DNA of 26,015 bases from Pleurotus djamor (GCA_029747585.1 JAPEVF010000647.1:1-26015), one strand, 5' to 3'. Positions 9,528 through 20,634 are shown, numbered from the stretch's first letter. A program made the numbers and translations. The notes: generated from the sequence alone by a model not told the origin.

Positions 9528-9970
9528 ATGCTCTCTAAATCTACCTTCGCCCTCTTCGCTATCCTTGCTGCCGCCGCCAACGCCGCGCCAGGCTACTCCG
9601 GAGCACCAGCACAACAATGCAGCTCCGGTGTTCAGAAGTGCTGCTCCTCCATCAAGGACGCCAAAGACATCGATGTCACCCAGTACAAGGGTCTCCATGG
9701 TATCGCTGACATTTTCGCCGGTATCAAGGGCTACATCGCCCTTGATTGCTCCCCCATCCTCGGCGGTGGCTGGTTAGTTTTCTATATCTATCTTCCAGTC
9801 GTTTGCAGACCTAACTCATATCACGTATTTAGCAAGGCTCAGACCGTCTGTTGCCAGAACAACCATTCCTGTACGTGGTTTCGCGCATTCGTGATACGTT
9901 TGAGACTGATTAACTCGACCTCATAGATGGCCTCATCAACATCGGATGCACCCCCATTGATATCCTCTAG
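9528..9970 (+). CDS. Class I hydrophobin
   Basis: Hydrophobins are secreted amphipathic proteins that coat aerial hyphae, spores and fruit bodies. Three exons (9528..9772, 9833..9870, 9927..9970) give 108 residues. A signal peptide with a hydrophobic core ends near ANA-AP (residue 19). The eight cysteines (31, 38, 39, 74, 82, 88, 89, 102) follow the C-CC-C-C-CC-C order. Spacings are 6, 34, 7, 5 and 12, with a long C3-C4 loop as in class I. The C4-C5 interval of 7 is slightly shorter than is usual for the class. The first intron splits the codon of the fifth cysteine, and only the spliced form recovers it and the eighth cysteine. The unspliced frame would run on without the full pattern. A TATA box and leader precede it. 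Confidence 0.93.
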
Positions 9971-10630
9971 AGTAGCCCTTGGACCAACAGCTTTCGAGTG
10001 TATACCCGTCACCATTCGTGTACCGATGTCATCACTTTAGGTGTAGACGATTCCTGTCCTTACTGTTGAACTATATCAGCTGTTGCTTTAATGTGTTTTC
10101 ATTGTGTTTGCATAACATGCAACGATCAGCAATCTTGAGCGAGTATTCCTGAAAGCCTTGCCACATTATTTAGTTTTAATGTGACCTTCATCCGATACAG
10201 AGCTACCCCATTTGCACGTCGAAGGCACTTGTAGCACACAGGTACTCAAAAATTCCAGGGAGACCCGCTAGACTCTGGCCCATTGAACTACGAAGGAGGT
10301 AACCATGAAACAGGGGCTTCGCCGCCACACACTTGCATTGCAATGCAAGCAAACTCTATCTCGGAACAGCAGCTGGATAGTACACGATCAACTTCGTTTT
10401 CCACCAAATTTTCACCAGAACGGTCAGACTCGTTCCTAATTACATGATGGCAGTATACGCATCAGCCTTGCATGACTTAGGTCGGTCGGATCACACCTCT
10501 CAATGCCAAAAGTATGGTCAAAAGGTCATGAACTATTCGTACAAAAAGGGATCCAAACCCAACACAAATAAAGAGACACGTAAAAGTATATGAATGCGTG
10601 AAGTAGGTCTATGACATGCGAGTATACCAA
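9971..10630. other. Convergent intergenic region between hydrophobin and fungalysin
   Basis: The 660-bp stretch is noncoding. It holds both 3' ends and a perfect 18-bp palindrome at 10332. A tRNA-like A box on the minus strand near 10280 was examined and rejected. Confidence 0.5.
10332..10349. repeat. Perfect 18-bp palindrome
   Basis: CTTGCATTGCAATGCAAG reads identically on both strands with no spacer. It lies between the 3' ends of two convergent genes, so it is not in an obvious promoter. It could form a cruciform, bind a dimeric factor, or be a relic of an insertion; the sequence alone does not decide. Confidence 0.75.
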
Positions 10631-13304
10631 TTACGAAGAGTGGCATTGAGGAGGAACGGCGTAGTCCTGTAAAGCACTGTAAGGATTGGAAAGGAAAGAG
10701 AAACAAGGGAAGACGTACGTCAGTGCGGATTCCTCCACCCCATGGAGTACGTCCCTCAACACGAGAGTCAGGACCCAACCCACGGGCGGAGAAGCCTTGC
10801 CAGAGTAAACAGAAGTTCTCGCCGCCAGTCAAGACATTGTCGGCCTGGATGATGGCGTCACGAGCCTCGAAGAACGATGGGCGACAAGGCTGGAGCTTCA
10901 TGCCGTTAAGGACAAGTTGAACGGCGAGAGTGTTACCGTGCTTGGGGATCGAAGCCTTCTTCTTGCCCGACGCCTCATATTCGTATGGGCGGTAGAAATC
11001 GCCTGCAGGGACAGTCCCATCCTCGGAGGGGGTAGGAGGGAAGAGCGTGTCAGAAAAGCCGTACTTGTCAATGAGCCCGTTAGAAACAGCCCAGAGAATT
11101 TCAGCCCAGACTTCGCCGATGGCGTGGACGCCCCAGTATCCTGGCTTGTCCAGAGTCTTGTAAGTCGAAGGATTGACAGTCTCGTTCTAATATGATGTGA
11201 ATCTTCGGAAGATGAACAAAGTAACGGAGTGCTTACAAGGGAGTAAGGGTAGTTGCGGATGCCCTGGTCACGGTTAGCAGCCCAAGCACCCATGGGGTAA
11301 TCGGAGTAGTTCTTGTTGCTACGAATCGTGGTTGCGAGGAAATCTGTACACTAGGTCAACAACGGTGGCATAAAACAAGATGGATGGATGACACGAACCT
11401 CCCCAGCCTTCACCCATACCACCGCTCTCACCCCAGCCGAGACATCCCGAGTTGGCTGGACCACCAGTCAAACGAGTGCTCAGACCGTGACTCAATTCGT
11501 GGATGACGATACCAGCCTCGAGATCACCGTCGCGATAGGGGTTGGCCGTGTTCCACAAGTACATGCGGCAACGACCATTCTGACCATCGGGCGGGGTCAT
11601 GAAGTTAGCGTTGTTGTATCCGGATCCATCTTGAGCGTTGGCGATGACGGCATCGTTCTCGGCGCCACCACGTCCAAAGTTGTGTTGCTGGAAGTTCCCG
11701 GAAACTTCATCGAAACCGTAACGATAGTAAAGATCGTGGACCATGTTGGAAGTGAAGAACAACTGGGTAACCGCAACATCAATGAACTTCTTGGCTTCAC
11801 CGAGAGCTTCAGTGCGGTTCGTAGGCTGAGGATCGTATTCAAAGTCGAAGACCTTGTCAGCACCACCGTCGGGACGGTAGTTGGAAATCCAGGAGTTGAG
11901 ACCTTCCCAGTTCTCATGGGCAAACACCTGAAGAACGAATAGTCAGTCGAAAAGATCAATTCCACACTACTAGGAAATTTACATTGTTACCCCAAGTATC
12001 GGTCGAGTTGCGAATGGAATCAGGTTGGCTGGGGCGAACACCCTTCATCGAAGGATCATTCTTGAAAGGGAGAGCATGCCAACCCCAAGGACTGGCGATG
12101 GAATCGATGTTCTCCGTCTCAATCGAACGCTTTCCCTCCGATGGATCGTTGATCCCCCACTTGAAAACATTGTATTTGGCAGGGCCATCGGATGGCTTGG
12201 GCTTAGGAACAGGAGAGTCGGATGCCCAGTCAACAACGGAGACGATACGGTGAGGGGCGGCAGCAGAGACGGCGGCCTCATACCAGTTGTCACTCATCTC
12301 AACTTCGAACTTCCATACAAGGTTGAGCTGAGTCGCATCGCCTGCCTTGTTGGGAACTTGAACGTAAGCAAGGCGGGCCTTCACTGGATTGACAGTGTCT
12401 GGAACAGAGCTGATCTCGAACGATGGAGGAGAGTCGGGGTCGGTGAAATGAGTGACTGGCGCAATCGCCATGTTACCGAAGTGGTGATCAAAGCGACCCA
12501 AGATGTCGGCGACGACCTCGTCTTTGGGAGTAGCAGCCACCATAAACTGGAGCAGAGCGGCTCTGGGATCATCGATGGCTTCGGAGGTGGAAAATCCATT
12601 GGCGGCCAATTCGTAGGGAAGGTCGACGTGTGCGCAGTTGGATTCAAAGAGGTGAGACAGTAGACCGTCATCCTCTGACAAAGGAACCGACATAGGGACC
12701 TGACTACCGCCAAGCTGTTGCCTTGAAGCCAGACGACGCTCTAGTTCGCTACTGAGGCTGTCACAATGCTCACGATGAGGGTGTCGAAGGTCGTCGTCCA
12801 AGAGGGAATCCGTTAGAGCATCCGTAGATCCCGTATAGAACTGTAGTGGAATGTTAAGCTCGAAGGACTGGAAGCGATTGGAGCACAACTCACGGAGTTA
12901 CCGTAAGAGAGGACCATACCGTCCTTAATGTTGATGTTGATGTCACCATCAGCAACCTCAAGTCCGTTGACCAGTTGTCGCACATATACATGCGTGACGC
13001 CAGTTGCAGAGTCCGTATACGAGTCCTTACGAATTCGATACCGGTTGTTGGGAGAGAGTTGGGTTGAGAGCAAGTCGTCAAGGAAGGTGGTGGCAACCTT
13101 GAATGGGTCAGCGTCAATTGACGCCGGTAGGAAACCATTCGTCTGAATCTGGTATGGGCTGGCATGGAACTTCGCGTGTGGGTGCTCTGGTCCAAAACCA
13201 AGCGACTTCCGCCGACGAACTTCGCCACCGTTGACAGGCGCGTGACCGAACACGCCGCCGGCGAGGCTGGCAATGAGGAGAGAGGTTGCGAATAAAGGAC
13301 GCAT
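10631..13304 (-). CDS. Fungalysin, secreted M36 zinc metalloprotease
   Basis: Fungalysins are secreted as zymogens and degrade extracellular protein. Six exons (12894..13304, 11983..12840, 11400-region exon 11399..11927, 11237..11343, 10719..11186, 10631..10666) give 802 residues with all phases consistent. A signal peptide covers about residues 1-20 ([12 protein letters not shown]). The N-terminal FTP-type propeptide runs to roughly residue 400. The catalytic domain carries the zinc motif HELSH (His566, Glu567, His570) in [19 protein letters not shown]; the third ligand Glu596 lies in [10 protein letters not shown], a junction restored only by splicing at 11399/11343. Other M36 blocks are [16 protein letters not shown] and [21 protein letters not shown]. 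The small last exon adds the usual short Cys-containing end after WGGGIRTD. All catalytic residues are intact, so it is predicted to be active. Confidence 0.95.
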
Positions 13305-13808
13305 TAAAGTAGACAGTAGTTGGTCGCTTCAGTCAATGCGAAAGGGAAAAAGGAACGAACAGGGATTATGAATGGGCGTTGGTTGGGGTTGGGGATGGTG
13401 GTGGAACGGAGTCAAGAGAGTTCGTATCCGCAACTCGCGCCTTATCAACCATTTCGGGGAATAAGGACCCCTGCCACCCCAGAACGCGACGACGGAGCTT
13501 ACGGCACAACACAACTGCCATTCCGCCCTCTTTTGGTTGCGTTCAGACCGAGTCATCAGATAGACCACAGGTCAGTAACTTTAACATGCTGTGGAGATAA
13601 GAATTGCGCAAGCATGCAGACTCATTTCGACGAAAGCAGGTTACACGCTTACCGCACAATCCCCCATCCGGAGCTGTCCATCCAACACTGATACCGATAC
13701 AAGTTAGCATGTCGGAAAGGACCCCGAAACGAAACAACTGCGGAAGGAGGCCCGGAACGATTGAAAGGGTCCCCCTGATTACGGGAAAAGGAGACAGAAC
13801 TTCTATTC
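13305..13808. promoter_or_regulatory. Upstream region of the fungalysin gene
   Basis: This 504-bp noncoding stretch separates the fungalysin start from the stop codon of the upstream F-box gene on the same strand. It must contain the fungalysin promoter. No TATA box is clear, and the short open frames do not look coding. Confidence 0.45.
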
Positions 13809-15166
13809 TCAACTTGTGGAAACTGAAGCTTTGGTAGAGAGATAGGCTAGTAGTCGTGCTTTGCTCCCGGGAATATCCTGTTGATCTTCCGGAATAATAG
13901 GCCTATATGTACACGGCCCACGAGAGAGCGACACCACGGCCATGGTTCGCTTTCCACGTCCATGAACAGTGAGGCATGTCCCCTCACAGCAGCCATTAGA
14001 CTCGCTTTGGAGAAAGTCGTAGCTTGCCGATTTCTTCGTCAACTTCCCCTGGATATCAGGGAAATGTATAACTTCGAGTGTGGGACATGACGACACCCAT
14101 CGAACAACAATGTTGCTCAAGTGAGGGTTCTTTCCCAAGGCATACTGTGGTTGCATCCCACGGATGACCAAGTAAAGCGAATGCAAGGTATGTGAGCGGG
14201 AGGTAAATCCCGCCATGCTGTCCATGACTCTCTGTGTGCTCAATTCAGCGAAGCAATCAAAAATAGCAACAGCGAAATGAGGATTACCTTCGGCGGAAGA
14301 GTGGGCAAAGAGAGCTTGATTTGCAGCAGTTCGGGAAGATGAGTAGTCGCATACTCAAGGAAGTCCTCTTCCAATGGATCCCGAAGAGTAAATACCACAG
14401 ACGGAAGCGTTGGAACAGCTTTGCCTAGCGTCGCAATGACGTCCAGTGCATTTCTCTGAGAGAGTATGACAGCGAAATGTTCCAATGGACGGCCGCGGAT
14501 AAACGCCTCCACCGACTGCCTCTGGTTCCTCCAACTCAAACTAAACCTCTCCAATTTCGGGCATGCATCGGGGTGAACGACGACATCCTCTATAAAAGCA
14601 GCCCCAGAGTCCAGATGAAATTCCTTCAAGTCTCGTTGTCGCTCTATGAACGCGGCGACGCCCACAGTCACGAAGAATGACGTCTTAAAGTACAACAGCG
14701 AGGTCGGTGCCTTGGCCGAGAGGATAGCCGATGCGTATGCGTCTGACTGGCTGTCCCGTGAGCTCACGATGAGAGTGAGGCTTACGAGGTTCGTGGTTTG
14801 TTTGAGCAGCGTGCGAAGAAGGAACAACCGACTTTGTAAGAGTTTGCGGCTGAGGACTGCTCGTTTGACGCCAAAGCGGGCAACGTTCCTCAATGTTCCG
14901 TGTCCGGGTATTTCGTCCTTCAAAAACACGCCATCCCACTGAACCGTAAGCGTTCGAACGAACTTGCACGCTTCGTCATTGAAACATAATGATGTAAAGC
15001 ACTTTGTAGAGGTGCTGACTGATAGGCGGGGAATCGTGGAATATAACACCCGAATGGCTGCATCGTGGAAGTAGTGGTTTACCCTGAGTACTCCGGCTAG
15101 TGTGGTCCGAGAGCAGTGAGAGAGGATGGTAGGCAGTAATTCGGGGGGCAGTTCCGTGAGCTGCAT
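13809..15166 (-). CDS. F-box domain protein
   Basis: F-box proteins recruit substrates to SCF ubiquitin ligases through Skp1. Two exons (14288..15166 and 13809..14231) give 433 residues. The N terminus LTELPPELLPTILSHCS, then LAGVLRVNHYFHDAAIRVLY, is a typical mushroom F-box-like helix bundle (residues 3-45). The rest is a series of leucine-rich, irregular repeats (for example FVRTLTVQW, LVSLTLIV, LKEFHLDSGA, LERFSLSW) of the kind that forms a substrate-binding surface. The single intron uses a GTAATC donor and the acceptor at CACACAG that keeps phase zero; an earlier AG (GAATTGAG) would break the frame. These genes are numerous and fast-evolving in Agaricomycetes, so no target can be named. 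The C-terminal 60 residues are low in pattern and less certain. Confidence 0.8.
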
Positions 15167-16162
15167 CGTGCGGTGTTGCGCGCCAGAGGGAGCAGGAGAT
15201 TGAAGCTCACGAACCCTTTAATCCAAGCAGTCCCCCCAAGTCTATCAGACCGCACGAAGGCATGGGAAGATACATCCCTGAGCCACTGAAAGCCCGTGTA
15301 GAAGCAGGTTGCTGTGGTCATGAGAACAGGATACTTGACATGAGGAATCGGAGAACAACCAGATAAGGAAATTGCTTCCGCTTCGTATCGTGAGGCACCA
15401 TTAGGGGTCCTGTGATAAGCTGTATGACATTACAGGGAACGGGTATGATTGGATCTGACGTTACATGGTTGAAATCGATCGCGGAATAAGAACGAAATTG
15501 CAGGTCAAATTTGAGACAATCGACGTGTTGAAAAGACGTTCTACTACTTTAAACTGGGTAGTTCACGGCCGTGGAGATTGGTATCAACTCGTGCTTGGGG
15601 ATGTCATTCGAGCAAACGCCCGCTTGGCTCTCCATGTCCTTGGGGGATTATAGTCTGGTGGGTGACACCGGCCCCNTTCAGTGGATCACAACCTTGCGTT
15701 CGCTTGAACAGCTGTCAGCATTGAAGAAAGAAGACAGGTGGTCACTGCTTGGGGCGCGGCAGGCGAAATACAGCTGGTAGCGCCCTTTCTCAGCGCGTGG
15801 GTTTAAGGGGACATGTGTGTGGGGTGAGGCTGCAGAGTTGGGGTCCTTAGGATATGGCACAGACAAGCAAGCATCTCTCACCAACGCCGAGTCCGGGAAG
15901 GCTACGTCATAAGCGGGGCACACCCAAAACAGGGACCAACGCTAGCGACCTTACAAGAATCAAGCACTCACCATGTTGAGCTCACAGTCAGTGTCAATTT
16001 GCCAGATGCCCCGAATAAGTAGAGCCACAGAACAAGAGACTGATTGGAGGAGTCATGAGAGTAGATTGCGCTTCCCAATTATTGGGGTGGTTATGAACAG
16101 GTCACTGAATTTCGAAGATACACGCAAGGGGGGAAAAATATACAACCTAGACACGGTGCGTC
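15167..16162. other. Gene-poor intergenic region
   Basis: In these 996 bp no frame shows recognisable protein features or a convincing exon chain. It contains an ambiguous base (N at 15676) and should hold the F-box gene promoter at its left end and the DUF6534 gene 3' end at its right end. Confidence 0.5.
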
Positions 16163-18134
16163 TCACAAGTCTGCTATGACCACGGTCTTCGTGACAGTGG
16201 GCATTGCATTCATAACGTAGGCTTTCCCGTCTGAGAAGTCCAGACCCTATAGACACAGAGAAGATTTGAGCGATCTCCAAACAGAGTATACCGATAGAAG
16301 GAGAACTGATGAAGAATAGAAGAACAGAAGGGAGCCATACCTGATCATGGGCGTGCGCTTCGACGTCCTTTGGTGCCTGAACGTTGGCTTGCTTTGAAGA
16401 GAAGCGGCTCCCCAATACTGCAGTCGAACTGGTTGAAGTGACTGCGTGTCTGGCTTTGAGGTGTTCTCGAGCATTCAACCTGACAAACAAACCGTAAAGA
16501 AGGAATGACCGGAGCGACAAGTTATTTCCTCACATAGCAACTGTGGGAACGGATTAACGTCCATATGAAGACAGTGAACCGTGGTCTCGACTTACAAAAT
16601 GTATTCGCGTAGAGTTTCGTGACATTGACATGAAAAGCGAGCCTAACCTGTTGTGAGTGACTTTCCAAGGCCGATCAAAGACGCGACATACCATGTGAGA
16701 TTTGAGGGGATCGCGAAAAAGGTGATGAGAAGGAGTGTCTGGATGAGGGTCACCAGAACGCCTCTTTGAACGACGAAATGGATCAATGATTTTAATAAAC
16801 CGTGGGTCCTGCCCGCAAACCGAGTAAGTGGACTGTCAGAAACATGAAGGGGTACGAACTGGCGTATTCCCGTGTTGGCTTCTGAGAGAAGTTTGCACAT
16901 CGCAATGGTAGCGACTATGTCTGTCAAGGCTCCAAACCCTTTTGCCAAGCCGAAGAAGAGCTACAAATGAATCAGCCGGTCGAAATGAAAACATAGGGGA
17001 AAGGGAGACTCACTTCGAAGGAGCTGTGCCTATTCCCTAGGACGTTGTGGTGGAAGACGTACATCGTGGCTACGCAAGCTAAGCTCAAGAATGCATCAGT
17101 GGGACAATGACCCCTTGGAGTACGCGAGAACTATCTCACCTACGCCGAAGACTGGAGAACCAAGTTGTCATTAACGGTGAGGTGATATACATAGTAAGGC
17201 TGGGAACTTACCAAACGCGAGAACGGAGAACACGGCCTTGGGGGAGTCTTGTGAAATGTCGATCAGTGGATAAGGGTGTATACGTACAACAGATGCGGGA
17301 ACAATCCAACTTGCTCGGCCTGTCCTTGTCACTATATTAAAAGAATGGAAGGCCGCTAAGTAAAGAAAAGCTTATGAGAGAAGAACATCTTACCCGCATG
17401 TAGCTGAACGACAAAATACAATTGAGAACTTCAGAACGTTAGCTTGAGGCAGACATGGTCCTAAACCACGTCGTGCTTACATCAGAGTAATTATCGTCGA
17501 TAACAAGCATTCGGCTGATAATTCACTGGGCAAGGTAGTCAGGTAAGTTGGGTCAATAAAGTTGAAAAGTTCCCAACTTACGGTGTTATGCTTGCCAGAG
17601 GGTCCAGCGAACCAAAGTGAGGGATCTTGAAACATCAAAACAGCGACGTCAGTGATAGCTCTGGCCAAGGTCCAGTCGAACACACGTACCATGTAGTAAT
17701 ACACGGACTGTACAACGAGGCACGTTGACACGAAGTCAAACACCCTAGGTAGTCATTGAAGGTTTTAGCGAACACGGGTGACTCAAAGGAAGTCCACTGA
17801 CGCCATTGCACTGGCCTACAATACACGAATCAGTCCGTCGAACGGCGCAGTCTTTCAAAAGGAGAGACATACTACAAGTTGGATATAAGTTCGGTCGGAC
17901 GGGTGAGGGAAGTAGATGTAGGCCTGAAGGACGGTGATCCCTCCAAGTCTGACAAAATTAAGAAACGATCGTCGAGGACAATTCAATTCTCGCTCACACA
18001 AGGGATACGACGGTGCCTATCGGAGCACTTCAGTCTTTGAACGCTGATGTATCTCGCAAAGGAAGTTGACACTCACCAAAGTACAAGGGCCCAAATGTCG
18101 GGCTCATGTTTAAACCAGGGTTTGTCGATTCCAT
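16163..18134 (-). CDS. DUF6534 seven-helix membrane protein, 17 exons with micro-exons
   Basis: DUF6534 (PF20152) proteins are multi-pass membrane proteins expanded in mushrooms; function unknown. Seventeen exons in gene order: 18077..18134, 17998..18016, 17873..17948, 17802..17815, 17690..17744, 17582..17625, 17481..17525, 17394..17428, 17288..17331, 17212..17236, 17140..17151, 17014..17078, 16692..16960, 16596..16642, 16534..16540, 16341..16479, 16163..16246. All phases close, giving about 345 residues and seven hydrophobic segments. Family marks after splicing are TFGPLYFGGTVVSLVLG, LQAYIYFPHPSDR, VFDFVSTCLVVQSVYYYM, ITLISQLYFVVQLHA, TGIR, LIHFVVQRGVLVTLIQTLL and KLYANTFFAMLNAREHLK. The last block needs a 7-nt exon. 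An in-frame ATG 27 nt downstream (18107) is an alternative start. A 16-residue stretch at about 199-214 looks like a retained intron (see findings). Confidence 0.85.
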
Positions 18135-19679
18135 AGTCGTATACTCGTATGCCCGAAAACGAGAGACGAAGGGGACCCTGGAAGGAAGTTTGACAAGGAT
18201 TTATAGCAAAACGGCGCAGCGCCAATTAGAAGCCTAAATGGCGAATTGACTTCGCACAAACCATGTAAGGACACTCAGATTTGATGGGTTAATTACACGC
18301 CCTTGATCGCAGAGTACATGGGCGTTGTGAAACCTGCCAGTATGTTAGCAACACCCAACAACCTTTTGCCTGAAGGCAATTCCAGGCTAACTGTTCACGC
18401 GACTAAGCTTGGCCTGGAAGGAAGATCAGAAGACCTGGACGAGTGCGTATACTTGATTCAGTGGGATTTTTTACACCCGCATAAGGAGCGGAACAATCTG
18501 TCGTTCTCCTCTCCATCAGTTTGATGGCTGCCGTTAATCGTGGATACTATGTACTATGGCGGCACAGCATGGGCGTTGGAATGCGAAACGTCGGCTTGAG
18601 TGCATTTTGTAGAAAGTGTGGGTTCTTGAAGCGCACGGCTCAAGTCATCCAAAGGTAATTGGATCGCGGAAATGAAGTGAAAGACTGTACAAGAGCGAAG
18701 CCAAGCCGGATAATAGGGAAATGGCTCAAGAATGGAGCACGGATGCGGTTCATAAAGCTCTAACTACGGAAAGGTCAAACCGACATATTCAAAGATGAGA
18801 GTGAACATACTTAGAACATAGGGAAGTCATTCCCCGCGGCGCTTCGAGCTTGAGATCAGTCAGATAACGCCTACGCCCACATCCACACATCTCAACCGGA
18901 GCTAGACGGGTGTGTGTCCCCCAGAACATGACAACATTGAATAGAAGTGTTGAAACGCGCTGCTAGGCGGCTGGAGGCAGCCAGCAAAACGCCGATCAAA
19001 GATGCCAAAGTGCTCCCACACGCCATGTTTGGAGCGCTATTTTGACAGCAGGATTGACTCAACCTTGGATTGGGACATGGTGTAACGGTCGCTTTCAAGG
19101 GCTTTTGGCCGTTGTTGATTTCGTCAAGTCGTGGATATGCTTGTGGCCAGTAGTAACACAGAGGTTCAAAGAGCGCCCAGCTAACGCCGAAGTCTTGACA
19201 TCAACAGACATCAACCTTGCCGTTCTTGTTCTTGTCATCTTACAATCGCCTGTTCCTCCGGATGACATGACGGGATCTTAGCCTGAAAGTTGCTGTATCC
19301 ATTCGCCATCAGACCCACCGACTACCGTGGGCGAACTCCATCGTTCTCGCCCGGTCTATGGTTAAGAACCACTCACAGTGAAAACCGGTGTCAACCCGGT
19401 TGTGGACGAACCACGAGCCTTGAGCAGCTCAGAGCCACTTTTGGTTCGAGGTCTTGATTTGTCTTCCATATTCAGGTCCTTTGCATATGGGCCTTACTAA
19501 AGCAGTCACTTCTCAGGGCTCCGTTGGGGATGGTGCCATACTTGCATCACTGATGCGATACAATTGTGATCGATTCGCAAGCTGGATCCAAGACCATGTT
19601 AAGTGACCTATAAAAAGCCGCATTATTAGAGTGGGACTCCTCGACCTCTCGTTCTTTCATTATCATATCTACCAGCAAA
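18135..19679. other. Gene-free 1.5-kb region
   Basis: No open frame here resembles a known family, and no exon chain with coding character could be built. It holds the DUF6534 promoter on the left and the peroxiredoxin promoter on the right. A small hyphenated palindrome, AACCGG then CCGGTT (19383..19401), lies about 280 bp upstream of the peroxiredoxin start. The middle part (18300-19300) could contain a decayed or noncoding gene, but nothing positive supports that. Confidence 0.5.
19609..19616 (+). promoter_or_regulatory. TATA box of the peroxiredoxin gene
   Basis: TATAAAAA lies 71 bp upstream of the peroxiredoxin ATG, within CCTATAAAAAGCC. The short leader between them is pyrimidine-rich (CTCGACCTCTCGTTCTTTC), as expected for transcription start. 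Confidence 0.65.
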
Positions 19680-20634
19680 ATGGCCGCCGAACACAAATCT
19701 CTCCGCTTGGGTTCCATCGCTCCCGACTTCGAGGCTGAGACCACAGCTGGACCCATCAAGTTCCACGATTGGATTGGAGACTCATGGGTCGGTGCTGATC
19801 TTTATCTTTACAACATCTAGCTGACCGAATGCATTCCAGGCTGTCTTGTTCTCTCACCCTGGAGACTTCACCCCTGTCTGTACCACAGAGCTCGGTGAAG
19901 TTGCTCGCCGTGCCCCAGATTTTGCTGCCCGAAACGTCAAGGTCATCGGCATTTCTGCAAATGGCCTCGAGGACCATTACAAGTGGGTTCAAGACATCAA
20001 CGAATTCGGATCCAAGTTCGCACCAACAGATGTTCAATTCCCCATCGTGAGTCCTCTCGACAGCTTGGACTGTGCTAAGGCTCAACATCCAAAACATTAG
20101 ATCGCAGACGGCGACCGAAAGATCTCGACTTTGTACGATATGTTGGATTACCAAGATGCTACCAACAGGGACAACAAGGGCCTCCCTTTCACCGTACGCT
20201 CGTGCCTTACGGTGTGGGGGAATATCTTATCTCATGCTCACATCATAGATCCGAACGGTGTTTGTGATCGACCCCAAGAAGGTTATCCGTCTAACCCTCG
20301 CTTACCCCGCCTCCACTGGTCGTAACTTTGTGAGTCTGATTTCCCCAGCTCGAGAGGCACACTCTGATAAGGTCTCGGGCATTAGGACGAGATCATCCGT
20401 GTGATCGATTCCCTCCAAATTGGTGATAAGCATCGTGTCACCACTCCCGTGAACTGGAAGAAGGGTGACGATGTCATCGTGCATCCTTCCGTGACCAACG
20501 AGGAGGCCAAGACTCTATTCCCCGAGCACACTGTTCACAAGGTACGCTCAACCTTGGCTCTTGTGGTTTCAAAACTTCGTATATTAACGGCACATCTGCA
20601 GCCATACCTCCGAACCACGCCGCTCAAAGTTTAA
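19680..20634 (+). CDS. 1-Cys peroxiredoxin (PRDX6/Prx1 type)
   Basis: This enzyme reduces hydrogen peroxide and organic or lipid hydroperoxides. Six exons (19680..19787, 19840..20046, 20101..20193, 20249..20329, 20386..20541, 20602..20634) give 225 residues. The peroxidatic site is HPGDFTPVCTTELGE, with Pro43, Thr47 and Cys50; the partner arginine is Arg138 at the exon 3/4 junction (FTIRTVFVIDPKK). The C-terminal 1-Cys Prx domain contains LAYPASTGRNFDEI and VNWKKGDDVIVHPSV. Cys50 is the only cysteine in the whole protein, so recycling must use an outside thiol. There is no mitochondrial presequence, which suggests a cytosolic form rather than a yeast Prx1-like mitochondrial one. A TATA box 71 bp upstream and many short introns fit a well-expressed basidiomycete gene. 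Confidence 0.95.

Noticed and set aside
10240..10320. Possible tRNA on the minus strand (A-box-like TAGTTCAATGG at 10280..10290)
   Set aside because: No matching B box or T arm, and no 7-bp acceptor stem could be formed at any reasonable length.
12025..12663. 212-codon open frame on the plus strand, and a 184-codon one at 11388..11942
   Set aside because: Both are antisense shadows of the fungalysin exons; they lack family motifs and cross its introns.
16500..16560. Apparent frameshift in the last transmembrane region of the DUF6534 gene
   Set aside because: It disappears once the 7-nt exon at 16534..16540 is included; phases then close and the sequence matches the family.
18303..18524. 73-codon plus-strand frame in the gene-free region
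   Set aside because: It begins with TTG, has no family resemblance and no upstream promoter signal.
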